From JACRBE01 sp964429005 (lineage in GTDB: Bacteria; Chlamydiota; Chlamydiia; Chlamydiales; JACRBE01): a stretch of DNA of 64,000 nucleotides. The notes beneath the pieces were generated by a model, which worked only from the letters and a program-made list of their open reading frames with translations, searched no databases and was not told the origin of the DNA. The translations under genes were made by a program, and so were the position numbers. The stretch spans positions 1 through 64,000 of the forward strand of contig CAYSAJ010000001.1 in the NCBI GenBank assembly GCA_964429005.1. Reading direction: 5' to 3'. Shown here one piece after another: positions 16,597-25,932 of this stretch. Every line of letters begins with the position of its first letter. Positions within the stretch are counted from its first letter, which is position 1.

Positions 16597-17508
16597 ATGG
16601 ACACCGTTAACACCTCTGCTTTCGAACCTTTAACATCTATTGAAGACGACGATGATAGAATCTATAATCATCATTCCTATTTTCGTGACAGCTTTCATCG
16701 ACTAAAAAAGAACAAGCTAGCTCTAAGCGCCCTTTGGTTTCTATCAATTTTAATGATTTTAGCAATTGTAATCCCTTTACTACACCCCACCAAATACTTT
16801 GAAACTGAGCTCCAACACAAAAACATCCCCCCTTGCTTCAATTACTGGTTCGGCACAGACGAATTGGGGCGGAACATGTTTGTCAGAACATGGTGTGGAG
16901 CTCGCATCTCACTATTTATCGGCATAAGCGCCGCACTGATTGACATGGTCATTGGTGTGTGCTATGGAGCTACCGCAGGCTATTTTGGAGATAAAATTGA
17001 CGAGTGGATGATGAGGATTGCTGATATTTTCCATTCTCTTCCTCGTCTCATTATCGTGATTCTCTTGATGGTCGTCCTAGGACAGGGTATTTTTACGATT
17101 TTGCTAGCCATGACCCTCACTGGATGGATTAACATGGCTCGCATAATTCGCGGCCAAGTCATGCAGCTCAAACAAAATGAGTTCATTCTATCTGCCAAAG
17201 CCATCGGTGCCTCAAAAAGAAGAATCATATTTTACCATCTGATTCCGAATACTATTGGCTCGATCATTACCACGATGACTCTAACAGTTCCTTCGGCCAT
17301 TTTTACAGAAGCGTTTTTAAGCTTTTTAGGCCTAGGGGTTCAACCCCCTCTGGCTAGCTGGGGAACGATGGCAAACGATGGACTGCCAGCTTTACGATAT
17401 TTCCCCTGGAGATTATTTTTTCCAGCTTGCTTTATCAGCCTGACGATTTTATCGTTTAATATCATAGGAGATGCTCTTAGAGATGCTTTCGACCCCAGGA
17501 TCTCATGA
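16597..17508 (+). CDS. oppC: Oligopeptide/dipeptide ABC transporter permease OppC
   Basis: Second membrane subunit of the peptide importer, 303 residues. The cytosolic N-terminus carries the OppC_N-type SYFRDSFHRLKKNKLALSAL motif before the first span. FGTDELGRNMFVRTWCGARI is the classic OppC/DppC signature. The coupling loop is LSAKAIGASKRRIIFYHLIP, and AFLSFLGLGVQPPLASWG near the C terminus is also typical. It starts 3 bases after oppB and overlaps oppD by 4 bases. Confidence 0.94.
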   Translation: MDTVNTSAFEPLTSIEDDDDRIYNHHSYFRDSFHRLKKNKLALSALWFLSILMILAIVIPLLHPTKYFETELQHKNIPPCFNYWFGTDELGRNMFVRTWCGARISLFIGISAALIDMVIGVCYGATAGYFGDKIDEWMMRIADIFHSLPRLIIVILLMVVLGQGIFTILLAMTLTGWINMARIIRGQVMQLKQNEFILSAKAIGASKRRIIFYHLIPNTIGSIITTMTLTVPSAIFTEAFLSFLGLGVQPPLASWGTMANDGLPALRYFPWRLFFPACFISLTILSFNIIGDALRDAFDPRIS

Positions 17509-18497
17509 ATAAAATTCTCGATGTAAAAAATTTGGCTGTTACTTTTCACACCGATTATGGCCCTATACATGCACTACGAGGCATCAGCTTTTCTATTAAA
17601 AGAGGAGAGACTTTGGCTATAGTAGGTGAGTCAGGCTCCGGAAAAAGCGTTACCGCAAAATCGATCATAAAACTCCTAGACTCAGACTCTGCAAAGATCA
17701 CAGCAGACCACATCCTTTATGAAGCTCACAATTTAGCAACGTTTTCTGACAAAGAAATGCGATTCATTAGGGGTAATGAAATCGCTATGGTTTTTCAAGA
17801 CCCAACTACTGCTTTAAATCCAACAATGAAAATTGGGCACCAAATTGCCGAAGGATATCTTTCTCACCACAGAGGTGTATCAAAAAACGAAGCAATGGAG
17901 CGCGCCCTTCATCTTTTACATCTTGTAAAAGTCCCTAATCCCTCTCTACGACTTCATCAATACCCTCATGAATTAAGCGGAGGAATGAAGCAACGAGCTG
18001 TGATCGCAATGGCTCTTTCTAGCCACCCTAAAATTATTATTGCCGATGAACCCACTACCGCTCTTGATGTAACGATTCAAGCCCAGATCATGCAGCTTCT
18101 TAAGGAAATTCAAAAGTCGATGAAGATGAGCATCCTTTTTATTACTCACGACCTAAGCCTAGTAGCGAATTTTGCCGATCGCATTTTAGTGATGTATGCT
18201 GGGAGGATCGTTGAAGAGTCTCCCTGTGTTGATCTATTTGAGAGCCCAAGCCACCCTTATACTGAGCAACTTCTTAAATCAATTCCAAGAATTGACCACA
18301 GTAAAGAGGATCGACTCGAGCCTATTAAAGGGTCGCCTCCTAACGCTATCAAACTCTTCAAGGGGTGCCCGTTTGCGAAAAGATGCTCTCATGCCATGAA
18401 AATTTGCGCAGAAAGTCCTCCCCCTCTTTTTCGAAAAGAAAACCAAAAAACAAACTGCTGGCTTCATGACCCTAGATTAAAAAAAGAGCTGCTATGA
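17505..18497 (+). CDS. oppD: Peptide ABC transporter ATP-binding protein OppD
   Basis: One of two ATPases driving the peptide importer. Walker A GESGSGKSV is at residues 41-49, followed by the Q-loop VFQDPTTALNP, signature LSGGMKQR, Walker B IIADEPTTALDV and switch His in FITHDLSL. The C-terminal oligopeptide-transporter extension with a Cys-rich patch (GCPFAKRCSHAMKICAE) is present. The 330-residue length is normal. It overlaps oppC and oppF by 4 bases each. Confidence 0.95.
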   Translation: MNKILDVKNLAVTFHTDYGPIHALRGISFSIKRGETLAIVGESGSGKSVTAKSIIKLLDSDSAKITADHILYEAHNLATFSDKEMRFIRGNEIAMVFQDPTTALNPTMKIGHQIAEGYLSHHRGVSKNEAMERALHLLHLVKVPNPSLRLHQYPHELSGGMKQRAVIAMALSSHPKIIIADEPTTALDVTIQAQIMQLLKEIQKSMKMSILFITHDLSLVANFADRILVMYAGRIVEESPCVDLFESPSHPYTEQLLKSIPRIDHSKEDRLEPIKGSPPNAIKLFKGCPFAKRCSHAMKICAESPPPLFRKENQKTNCWLHDPRLKKELL

Positions 18498-19447
18498 ATC
18501 AACCTCTGATTAGCGTACAGGATCTTTGTCTCTCATTTTTTAGTGGAAATCAGGAAATCAAAGCTGTGAACCATGTTTCTTTTTCCATCTTTGAGGGAAA
18601 AACTCTAGGTCTTGTCGGAGAAAGTGGCAGTGGAAAATCAAGCGTTGCAAAAAGCCTTTTGCGTCTCTATGAGCCCTCTAGAGGAAAGGTCATCTTTCAG
18701 AGAACCGATATCTGCAAGCTCTCACAAAAAACTCTGCGCCCTTTTCGCAAAGAGATGCAGATTATTTTTCAAGATAGCTATGCATCTCTAAACCCAAGAA
18801 TGACCGTTGAGGAAATCGTTACTGAGCCTCTCAGAATCCATCAATCTAAGCTTACCAAAACAGAAAGACTCTACACTTTACACTCTTTACTAGAACAAGT
18901 AGGCCTTAGCTCCTATCATGCCTCTTTTTTTCCTCACGAGCTCAGTGGAGGTCAAAGGCAAAGAGTGAGCATCGCTAAAGCTCTTTCTCTTAGACCAAAA
19001 TTTATCATCTGCGATGAGCCTATTGCTGCTTTAGATGTTTCTATCCAAGCTCAAATTATCAATTTACTGAGAGATCTTCAAAAAGAATATAAGTTAACCT
19101 ATCTATTTATTTCACACGATCTTGCTATGGTGCGTTATCTCTGTGACCAAATTGCTGTAATGTACTTTGGTGAAATTGTCGAAATGGGACCCACAGATGA
19201 GCTTATTAAAAGACCCAAACATCCTTATACGAAAGCTCTTCTTGAAGCAGTCCCCATTCCAAACCCTCGCAGACTCGTGCAACCAAACATTATGAAAGAT
19301 CATGAATTAGATTTGTCTAGAGTTACAGGTTGCAATTTTAGCACAAGATGCCCTATGGCTACTCCCTTATGCAGGAGAAAAAAACCTTTTTTAGAGAAGT
19401 GTAGCGGAGATGGATTTGTTAGATGCTTTGACCCAAATGAAATCTAA
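18494..19447 (+). CDS. oppF: Peptide ABC transporter ATP-binding protein OppF
   Basis: Second ATPase of the importer, 317 residues. Walker A GESGSGKSS is at 42-50, followed by Q-loop IFQDSYASLNPRM, signature LSGGQRQRVSIAKAL, Walker B FIICDEPIAALDV (Ile replacing the common Val/Thr) and switch FISHDLAMV. The C-terminal extension GCNFSTRCPMATPLC is Cys-rich, as in OppD. It ends the operon and meets the convergent amino-acid permease after 3 bases, with no obvious terminator hairpin between them. Confidence 0.95.
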   Translation: MNQPLISVQDLCLSFFSGNQEIKAVNHVSFSIFEGKTLGLVGESGSGKSSVAKSLLRLYEPSRGKVIFQRTDICKLSQKTLRPFRKEMQIIFQDSYASLNPRMTVEEIVTEPLRIHQSKLTKTERLYTLHSLLEQVGLSSYHASFFPHELSGGQRQRVSIAKALSLRPKFIICDEPIAALDVSIQAQIINLLRDLQKEYKLTYLFISHDLAMVRYLCDQIAVMYFGEIVEMGPTDELIKRPKHPYTKALLEAVPIPNPRRLVQPNIMKDHELDLSRVTGCNFSTRCPMATPLCRRKKPFLEKCSGDGFVRCFDPNEI

Positions 19448-19450
19448 AGA

Positions 19451-21321
19451 TTATTTGTTGCAAAGCCAAATTCTACAATGAAGCTTTTTGAAATTTTCCT
19501 CATCTACAATGGGAGTCGGACCTGCATGGAGATGGTCTTTTCCTAAGAATACAAGGTCGATTTTATCTTCTGTGACTTTAGTTAATATGGCCTTCTCAAA
19601 ATCACGCGATCTTGCGATTTCAAGTTCGACTACAACCCCTAGGTCACGAGAAATAGCTTCTACTTGCTGGAGGACTTTGTTTGTTTCCTTTTCAGGGTTA
19701 TAAACTGACGTGTGAAGAGGAAAAGAAAAAGGAATTTCCTTAATATATAGGATTTTAATTTCAGCATTAAAGGTTTTTCCAAGAAGGCAAGCCATTTGAA
19801 TCAGATCAGGGTCAGGTTGATGGCTGATTGGCACAAGAATTTTACTAACTGCAACTGGTTGCAAATCTTCGATTTTGATTTTTTGAATATCAATACTGCC
19901 TGCTACATCGATCTTTTCTCTGCGACGATAAATAGCGTACATAATCAAACCTATTATCATCCAAAAGAGTCCTAAATACCTGCCGTCTGGTTTTGTAAAT
20001 ACAACGATTAACCAAACTCCTAATGTGACAATAGCGCCAATGATCGAAGTCAATGGGATTTTAGCCCCACGTATTGAAACGCTGAAAGGAATCTTGAAAG
20101 GTCTATGCATCTCTGGATAACGAGCTCTATNNNNNNNNNNATAAGAGCGATATGCGCTGAGAAAAAGGCAAGCATAGCACCAAAGTTATAAAGGTCTGCT
20201 AAGAAGGTCAGTTGCCCCCTGCTCCAGACGACGATCAATGAAGCAAACACTCCAAATATAATCAAAGAGACATAAGGCGTATTGAGCCTTGAGTGTAATT
20301 TATAGAAGATTCTCGGAAGTTGGTAATACTCCCCCATATTAAATGAAAGGCGAGAAGCGCCGATGAGCCCTGCATTTGAAGCCACGAAAAGTAAGATTGC
20401 CGCTAAAAGACCAACCCACGGACCAAGAACTTTGCTGCCAAAAGGAAGCTGAGCCACAACCCCTGCTAATGGATCTGAGATATATTGACCCGATAACATT
20501 TGAGGTGTCATCGCTGAAAGAGCCACTGTCGAAATCCCAACATACATAAGGAGCAAAGTGACCATAGCGATTACTATAGCACGAGGAACTGTTTTACCTG
20601 GGTCTTTTGCTTCTGAGCTGAGCTGAGCCATCGACTCAATACCTGTATAGGCAACCATGGCCATCGCGAGACCTTTGATGAAATTCGGCCAGGTTGGAGA
20701 CCATAGCGGGTCTGCCGCAGCAATTTTCAAATGACTAAAAAACGATGGGAGATGAACAATAGTCAAAAAGCCTATAACAATGATCACTGCTTGAGTAGCA
20801 ATTGTTAATGTTGTAAGGATCACACTCAACTGTGTTGAGCTTTTTACAGTGACAATGTTTAAAACAACAAGAATGAAGATTACGAAAACTGTAAAAATGA
20901 TTTGGACGCCAACATCGTTCAAAATAGGAAAAAAGTAGGATAAATAAGGAGGAATGGAAAAAGCGGAGATGGCGATTGTCACAATATAGTCAAGCATCAA
21001 AGCCCAACCTGCAACAAAGGAAATTAAGTCATTAAAAGCTCTGCGTGAATAAGAAGCTGAACCTCCTGCTTCATGGATCACGGAGGACATTTCAGCATAA
21101 GTAAGAGCAGTGCAAGCAAAAACAAACCCTGCCAGAATAAGAGCTATAGGTGTTGCTCCAAGAGCATAGAGAGCAGTAATCCCTAAAGCATAATAAATGG
21201 ATGAGCCAAGGTCGCCATAACCTATAGCGAAAATATCGGATACGTTAAGAATCCGGTCCATGCTTCCACGATCTATTCGAGGAATGATGCGCTTTTTAAA
21301 GCGAGTGTCTTTTGTTTCCAT
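19451..21321 (-). CDS. APC-family amino-acid permease with C-terminal universal-stress domain (interrupted by assembly gap)
   Basis: An inner-membrane amino-acid/cation symporter with about twelve spans, fused to a cytosolic UspA-like domain. The N-terminal part shows IFAIGYGDLGSSIYYALGIT, AGGSASYSRRAF and YTGIESMAQLSSEAKDPGK. The C-terminal part continues RARYPEMHRPFKIPFSV, the usual end of APC permeases, then residues resembling UspA (SKILVPISHQPDPDLIQMA...DKIDLVFLGKDH). Ten Ns at 20131-20140 split the frame. Sequence on both sides belongs to one gene, so the break is an assembly artefact with an unknown true gap length. ATG 21321 (METKDTRF) is preferred to the TTG at 21357. Confidence 0.85.
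20131..20140. other. Assembly gap (10 Ns)
   Basis: Ten consecutive undetermined bases inside the permease gene. The reading frame changes across it, so the real number of missing bases is not ten or not a known number. Confidence 0.98.
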
Positions 21322-21357
21322 ATTTTGCCGTATGCAAAACAAAAGAATTTTAAGCAA

Positions 21358-22287
21358 TTATTTTTCAATCAAAACTTCGCGAGGAAGTTGAAACAGAACA
21401 TTTTCTTCGGTAAGAGTAATCTCTTCTTGCTCAGAAACGCCAAGTTCGTAAAGACGTCTTATACAATCTCTGACAACTCCCTCTGGGGTTGACGCCCCTG
21501 CTGTGAGACCGATTACCTTTACTCCTTCAAGCCCTTTTTCATCGATTTCATCTTTTCCATTGATCAGATAAGCCGGAATATTTCGGTTTTTCGCGATTTC
21601 GCAAAGACGATTTGAGTTGGAACTAAGAGGGTCTCCTACAACAAAAACAACATCCACTTCATCTGTGATTTCTCTTAAAGCCATCTGCCTATTAGTCGTA
21701 GCATAACAAATCGATGAGGTTGGCAAAGTTTCGATATGAGGGTATTTATTTTGGAGAGCTCTTACGATTTCTTCCACATCATCTAAACTCAGTGTTGTTT
21801 GAGTTGCGTAAAAAAGTGGAGTATTTGGCTCAAATTGTAATGAATCAACATCATTCACATTTTCAATGATCGTGGTCACTTCAGGAGCTTCCCCTGCTGT
21901 TCCTATCGTTTCCACATGCTTTTTATGGCCAATAAGAATGATTTGATATCCTTTTGAAGCATATCGTTTAACAGCTGAATGAACTCTTGTGACTAAAGAA
22001 CAAGTCGCATCGATCTCTATAAGGTTTCTCGCTTTAGCCTCAGCTCGCACCTGTGGAGAGACACCATGAGCTGAATAGATTACCCTTTGGCCTTCTGGAA
22101 TTTCAGAAATTTCCTCAACAAAAATAGCTCCTTTGCTGGCAAGATCCTTAACAACATGTCTATTATGGACAATATGGTGTTTAACGTAGATAGGAGCTCC
22201 CCATAGCTCGAGTGCTTTTTCGACGGTGTCAATAGCTCTAACTACGCCGGCGCAAAAGCCTCTTGGACTTGCAAGTAATAACTTCAT
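21358..22287 (-). CDS. ispH: 4-hydroxy-3-methylbut-2-enyl diphosphate reductase IspH
   Basis: Last enzyme of the MEP pathway, making isopentenyl and dimethylallyl diphosphate. The three Fe-S ligands are Cys12 (PRGFCAGV), Cys96 (DATCSLV) and Cys194 (SSICYATTNR). Substrate-binding HNRHVV and YSAHGVSP, and GHKKHVET with the TTNRQ motif, are present. At 309 residues it is of normal length. It ends next to the permease start, and an operon is possible. The neighbouring envelope gene upstream is on the same strand. Confidence 0.96.
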   Translation of the reverse strand: MKLLLASPRGFCAGVVRAIDTVEKALELWGAPIYVKHHIVHNRHVVKDLASKGAIFVEEISEIPEGQRVIYSAHGVSPQVRAEAKARNLIEIDATCSLVTRVHSAVKRYASKGYQIILIGHKKHVETIGTAGEAPEVTTIIENVNDVDSLQFEPNTPLFYATQTTLSLDDVEEIVRALQNKYPHIETLPTSSICYATTNRQMALREITDEVDVVFVVGDPLSSNSNRLCEIAKNRNIPAYLINGKDEIDEKGLEGVKVIGLTAGASTPEGVVRDCIRRLYELGVSEQEEITLTEENVLFQLPREVLIEK

Positions 22288-22377
22288 ACATTCCTCTTTT
22301 GAATAAAAAAAGAATAAATCAAAAACCTTTTAAATACAAAGCCATTGAATATGATTAATAATCAAAAATTTAATTTG

Positions 22378-23352
22378 TTAGTAGGTATAACAGAAGTCAA
22401 CAACACCGCTATAGAATTTCGTGCTATTTCTCCCCCAAGCTGTGAGCCAACAACCTGCAATGATGCCAAAATGACTGCTGAAGTTGTACTCAATGGCAGG
22501 CGCAAAACTAATTTGCTCGGAAGAAGGTACCCCTACAGTTGCTGGAGCGCCCGAAGAGTTAATTCCTGGGGTTCCAAAAAACTTGGTTTCATCGACGTGG
22601 GTATATACGTTATCTATGGCAAGCGCCCAATTTTGACTCAAAGAAAGCTCAAAGCTTACGATGGTCTGAAAGGTGTTGCCAGGCAAAGCCCATCCATCAG
22701 TCCCATATCCACCGCCATATGTATTGAAACCTTTTACATGTACTGGTGTCGTAACTGTATAAGCAGCGCTATAGGTGGTGCTCAAAAAACAATGGTCCAC
22801 CAGGTGATAGACTTTATAAAAAACTAAATTCAAGGTTGTTCCAAACGTCCCAGCACCACTTTGGTCTGTTAGAAGTTTTTCAGGATTAAGATTTTCATAG
22901 GGACCCGTAGGGAACGTTTCTCTTACTGTGAACTTAATCCCAGGAAAATAGGGCGTGTAGGCTGCATCTAAAAGTTGGAAATCTAACGCTACGGGGAAAT
23001 CCCCAAAATTCCATGAGTGCTGGTCGTTTGTCGTATTATAGAAGAACTGCGGGTTGAGATTGATATCCATCCAGGGCGTTAGCCCGAAAAACATCAAGAA
23101 TTGAGGATTCAAACTGAAGAAATTATGCTCACTGGGCACAGCATGCCAATTAGAATTATATTCAGCGACATTTGTAGTCGCATAAACATAAGACTCTATT
23201 TCAAAATCTCCATACGGCACCACAGTCCCCGTGGGGGCAATCAAAGGCCCGGTTAGCCATGGCGTAGGAGCTGGAACTGGAGGAGCAGATTGATCGGCAT
23301 AGACTCCATAACTAGTTAGGCAAAATAAGATCCAAAGAGGAATACCCTTCAC
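22378..23352 (-). CDS. Putative outer-membrane beta-barrel protein
   Basis: A 324-residue exported protein. The first 19 residues (MKGIPLWILFCLTSYGVYA) form a signal peptide with a likely cut before DQSAPP. The mature protein begins with a Pro-rich linker (PPVPAPTPWLTGP) and continues as alternating aromatic/polar strands. It ends in an aromatic residue (DFCYTY), as outer-membrane barrels do. The start is a GTG. No specific family is recognised, but short stretches resemble proteins labelled transporter/phenol-degradation-type porins. It lies 22 bases downstream of the Pkn1-like gene and is probably co-transcribed with it. Cysteines are few, unlike the chlamydial MOMP. Confidence 0.7.
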   Translation of the reverse strand: MKGIPLWILFCLTSYGVYADQSAPPVPAPTPWLTGPLIAPTGTVVPYGDFEIESYVYATTNVAEYNSNWHAVPSEHNFFSLNPQFLMFFGLTPWMDINLNPQFFYNTTNDQHSWNFGDFPVALDFQLLDAAYTPYFPGIKFTVRETFPTGPYENLNPEKLLTDQSGAGTFGTTLNLVFYKVYHLVDHCFLSTTYSAAYTVTTPVHVKGFNTYGGGYGTDGWALPGNTFQTIVSFELSLSQNWALAIDNVYTHVDETKFFGTPGINSSGAPATVGVPSSEQISFAPAIEYNFSSHFGIIAGCWLTAWGRNSTKFYSGVVDFCYTY

Positions 23353-23374
23353 AATAAAACAATCTCCAGCTTAA

Positions 23375-25390
23375 TCACGCAACATCAGAGGCGCATCTAA
23401 ATCCATACATATTATTTGTAGCGCCTGGATTATTCCGATGACGATGAGAGCAACGAAGGTCATCTTTTAAACTCTTCCAGCAACCTCCTCGAAGAACTCT
23501 ATAGACCCCCTGATGAGGTCCTTTGGGATTGTCAGGTTCTTGTTGAGAGACCTCATAAAAGTTGTAATCATACCAATCTTCACACCACTCATAAACATTC
23601 CCCGCCACATCGAAAAGACCGATAGCCGTCGGAGGATAAGTACAAACAGGCGTTGTATCAGAGCTGAAATAATTAGCCTGCTCTTTATTAATTTCATAAC
23701 CTGTGGGATAGATAATATTCGTCTGACCTGAGCGAGAAGCAACCTCCCATTCAGCTTCTGTAGGAAGTCTTTTACCTACCCACTTTGCATATGCAACAGC
23801 GCCGTACCAAGTAACGCCAACAACAGGATGCTTAGCATATCCTGATTCAATCACATACTTTCCACCATTGCGATGAATTCGAGAATCACGCAATTTGATG
23901 ATGTCGTTATTGTTATGATCTTTTTCTCCACCAAGCATTTCTAAGAAGCGAACATACTGCTCATTTGTGACTGGGTGGATATCTATAGCAAAGCTACTCA
24001 GATAGATCTTGTGAGCTCTTCTTTCATCCCTAGCTCCTTCGTTCGAACCTCTTGTGAACTCCCCTTCTTTCATAATCACCATATCAGATAAAAGAGGATC
24101 AATCTGTCTTTCTTCCTTTTCTTGTGGTTTATAGGGCGCTACAACACTCTCGCTTGTGAAAAAAGTTGTAGGATCTGGGTCATAGGAAGGCTTTTGTATT
24201 TTTTGTGGCTCAATGACTGGTTTTAATACTTTTTCAGTGGGAGATCTATAAGGAGCTGCGGCCTTGATCGTTTGCACAGGCAAAGGCTTTGGCTGTAAAC
24301 GATCAGAAAAGGGGTTTATTGCTGCTACTGGTTTATCAATTCTAGGCTCTTCATTCAATTGTGAAGAGTTTTCAAGCCCTGTTTTCGCTCTAGTAATATT
24401 GATTTTTGAAAGATCTTCAATCGATATCTGACGAATGTAATCCTCTGATTTTACAGGTTGAGAGGCTACAAACTCTTTAACTTCTTCTCGCTTAATTTCA
24501 GAGGGCTTCATGCTTGCAGCTTCTTGAAGAAGAACAGCAAGCTTCTTGCTTCGGTGCATAGGCTCTTTGCGAAGAGTAGCTCGAATTACACTGTCCCAAT
24601 TTAAAGAATACTTGGCCTTGCTTGACGGCATATCAAAAAGACCTTCAGGGTACTCTTTTGTGAGAAGATAATATGTTAAAACTCCAAAAGCATATACATC
24701 TGACGCAGCAGTTGGAGTCATTCCTAATTTTTGCTCTGGCGATATAAACAAGTAGGAGCTAATGAACGACTGATGGAGAATCGGAAGATACTCTTCTTTA
24801 ACATGAAGCTCATCAAAATGAATAGATAAAGAGTTTGCCATATGACGATACATCTGAGTTAGCAAGTACCCTTCACCTAAAATAGAAGCAAGGCCAAAAT
24901 CAGAAATATAAAGATCTAGGCCAGAGAGGCTTTCTTTTATTAAAATGTTTTGGGGTTTAAGCATCCCATGCACTACGTTTCTTTCATGAGCGTAATCAAG
25001 AGCCTCAGCAACTTTTTCCAAAATGAGAAAAATTTCTTGTTCTGTCATCTTCGGATGCAATTTGCAATACTGCCCTAAATGCATCGATTGTTCATTTTGA
25101 ACGATTGCATCAGCAATAATAAAATAACGATCCCCGTGCGAAGAAACATTTTGAACTTTAACAATATGAGGGTGTGAAAGTGCTGAAATGTCTTGGATAT
25201 GCTTTACAAAACGCCCACAAAACGATGAATCTTCTTGGATAGACGACGGAAGAAGTTTAGCAACAAATCGTTTTCGAATAAATTTATGCTCTACAAGAAA
25301 AACGGCGCCGAGAGGGCCTCTACCTATTTCTTTGATAATATCATAATCACCAAGTGCGTGACGATTTAAGCTTGCTAACGATCCTTCCAT
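23375..25390 (-). CDS. pkn1: Pkn1-like Ser/Thr kinase-fold protein with C-terminal FGE-sulfatase-like domain
   Basis: A 671-residue protein with the Chlamydia Pkn1 (CT145) arrangement. The kinase domain spans about 15-290: glycine loop GRGPLG at 23-28, ATP lysine K45, and DFG at 164-166. Where active kinases have His-Arg-Asp, this one has His-Gly-Met (141-143, before LKPQN), and the alpha-C glutamate position appears to be His. So it may be a pseudokinase. A Pro/Ser-rich linker follows, then an FGE-sulfatase-like domain (about 430-671) with GVTWYGAVAYAKWVGKRLPT, NVYEWCEDWY and GFRCA. The formylglycine-generating Cys pair is not evident. The upstream neighbour is rodZ, 26 bases away. Confidence 0.9.
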   Translation of the reverse strand: MEGSLASLNRHALGDYDIIKEIGRGPLGAVFLVEHKFIRKRFVAKLLPSSIQEDSSFCGRFVKHIQDISALSHPHIVKVQNVSSHGDRYFIIADAIVQNEQSMHLGQYCKLHPKMTEQEIFLILEKVAEALDYAHERNVVHGMLKPQNILIKESLSGLDLYISDFGLASILGEGYLLTQMYRHMANSLSIHFDELHVKEEYLPILHQSFISSYLFISPEQKLGMTPTAASDVYAFGVLTYYLLTKEYPEGLFDMPSSKAKYSLNWDSVIRATLRKEPMHRSKKLAVLLQEAASMKPSEIKREEVKEFVASQPVKSEDYIRQISIEDLSKINITRAKTGLENSSQLNEEPRIDKPVAAINPFSDRLQPKPLPVQTIKAAAPYRSPTEKVLKPVIEPQKIQKPSYDPDPTTFFTSESVVAPYKPQEKEERQIDPLLSDMVIMKEGEFTRGSNEGARDERRAHKIYLSSFAIDIHPVTNEQYVRFLEMLGGEKDHNNNDIIKLRDSRIHRNGGKYVIESGYAKHPVVGVTWYGAVAYAKWVGKRLPTEAEWEVASRSGQTNIIYPTGYEINKEQANYFSSDTTPVCTYPPTAIGLFDVAGNVYEWCEDWYDYNFYEVSQQEPDNPKGPHQGVYRVLRGGCWKSLKDDLRCSHRHRNNPGATNNMYGFRCASDVA

Positions 25391-25416
25391 GACGATCTTA
25401 CCTTTTTTCCATAATT

Positions 25417-25824
25417 TTAGATGATGTTTGCATACTTAGCTAAAAACCAAGCTAGCGCAAGAGCTGCTGCAGCGATACCAGCCCAAACTAGATTCGGAAG
25501 CCACTTAACTCCTCCTCCAACACTGCCTCGAACTTCTAAAGTTCCTATCCCATATTCAAAATGGTATTGCTCTCCCTTACTCTTAAAAACCTCGGGATAT
25601 CTTTGAGTAAGCTCCTCCATATCCATTCCCAGAAAAGACCCGTATTGCTTCAAGAAGCCAATCATATAAACTTCTGTAAGAAGGTTCTCTGTATTTCCCT
25701 CTTCAATCGCTTCTAAATATCCTAGTCGTATCGATGTGGAATTTTCTATTTCTTTAAGACTTAAGTTGAGGTCTGTGCGTCTTTTTTTTAAGATTTGCCC
25801 TACCTCTTTCGCTTCTGCATTCAT
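25417..25824 (-). CDS. rodZ: RodZ-like cell-shape protein (short form)
   Basis: Residues 1-75 form a RodZ-type helix-turn-helix domain (VGQILKKRRTDLNLSLKEIE...YLEAIEEGN...VYMIGFLKQY). A single membrane span follows at about 110-130 (WAGIAAAALALAWFLAKY). The periplasmic domain of other RodZ proteins is missing, as in the 140-residue chlamydial RodZ (CT009). In chlamydiae RodZ links MreB to the division-site membrane in place of FtsZ. It is divergent from rnhC, as in Chlamydia, where CT008 and CT009 are neighbours. It is followed after 26 bases by the Pkn1-like gene. Confidence 0.85.
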   Translation of the reverse strand: MNAEAKEVGQILKKRRTDLNLSLKEIENSTSIRLGYLEAIEEGNTENLLTEVYMIGFLKQYGSFLGMDMEELTQRYPEVFKSKGEQYHFEYGIGTLEVRGSVGGGVKWLPNLVWAGIAAAALALAWFLAKYANII

Positions 25825-25932
25825 GCTGACACCAGCTATAGTTATGGTCTCAGTGTAGGTTATCGAATTTATTGAATTTCCTTGTAGCTTTTTCTGATTA
25901 AAATCATTATCTTCATCGCAAGGAGTCTTAAT

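Noticed and set aside
22345..22827. 160-codon plus-strand ORF over the barrel protein gene
   Set aside because: It lies in the opposite strand of a gene with a signal peptide and barrel pattern. Its translation has no recognisable features and no ribosome-binding site was evident.
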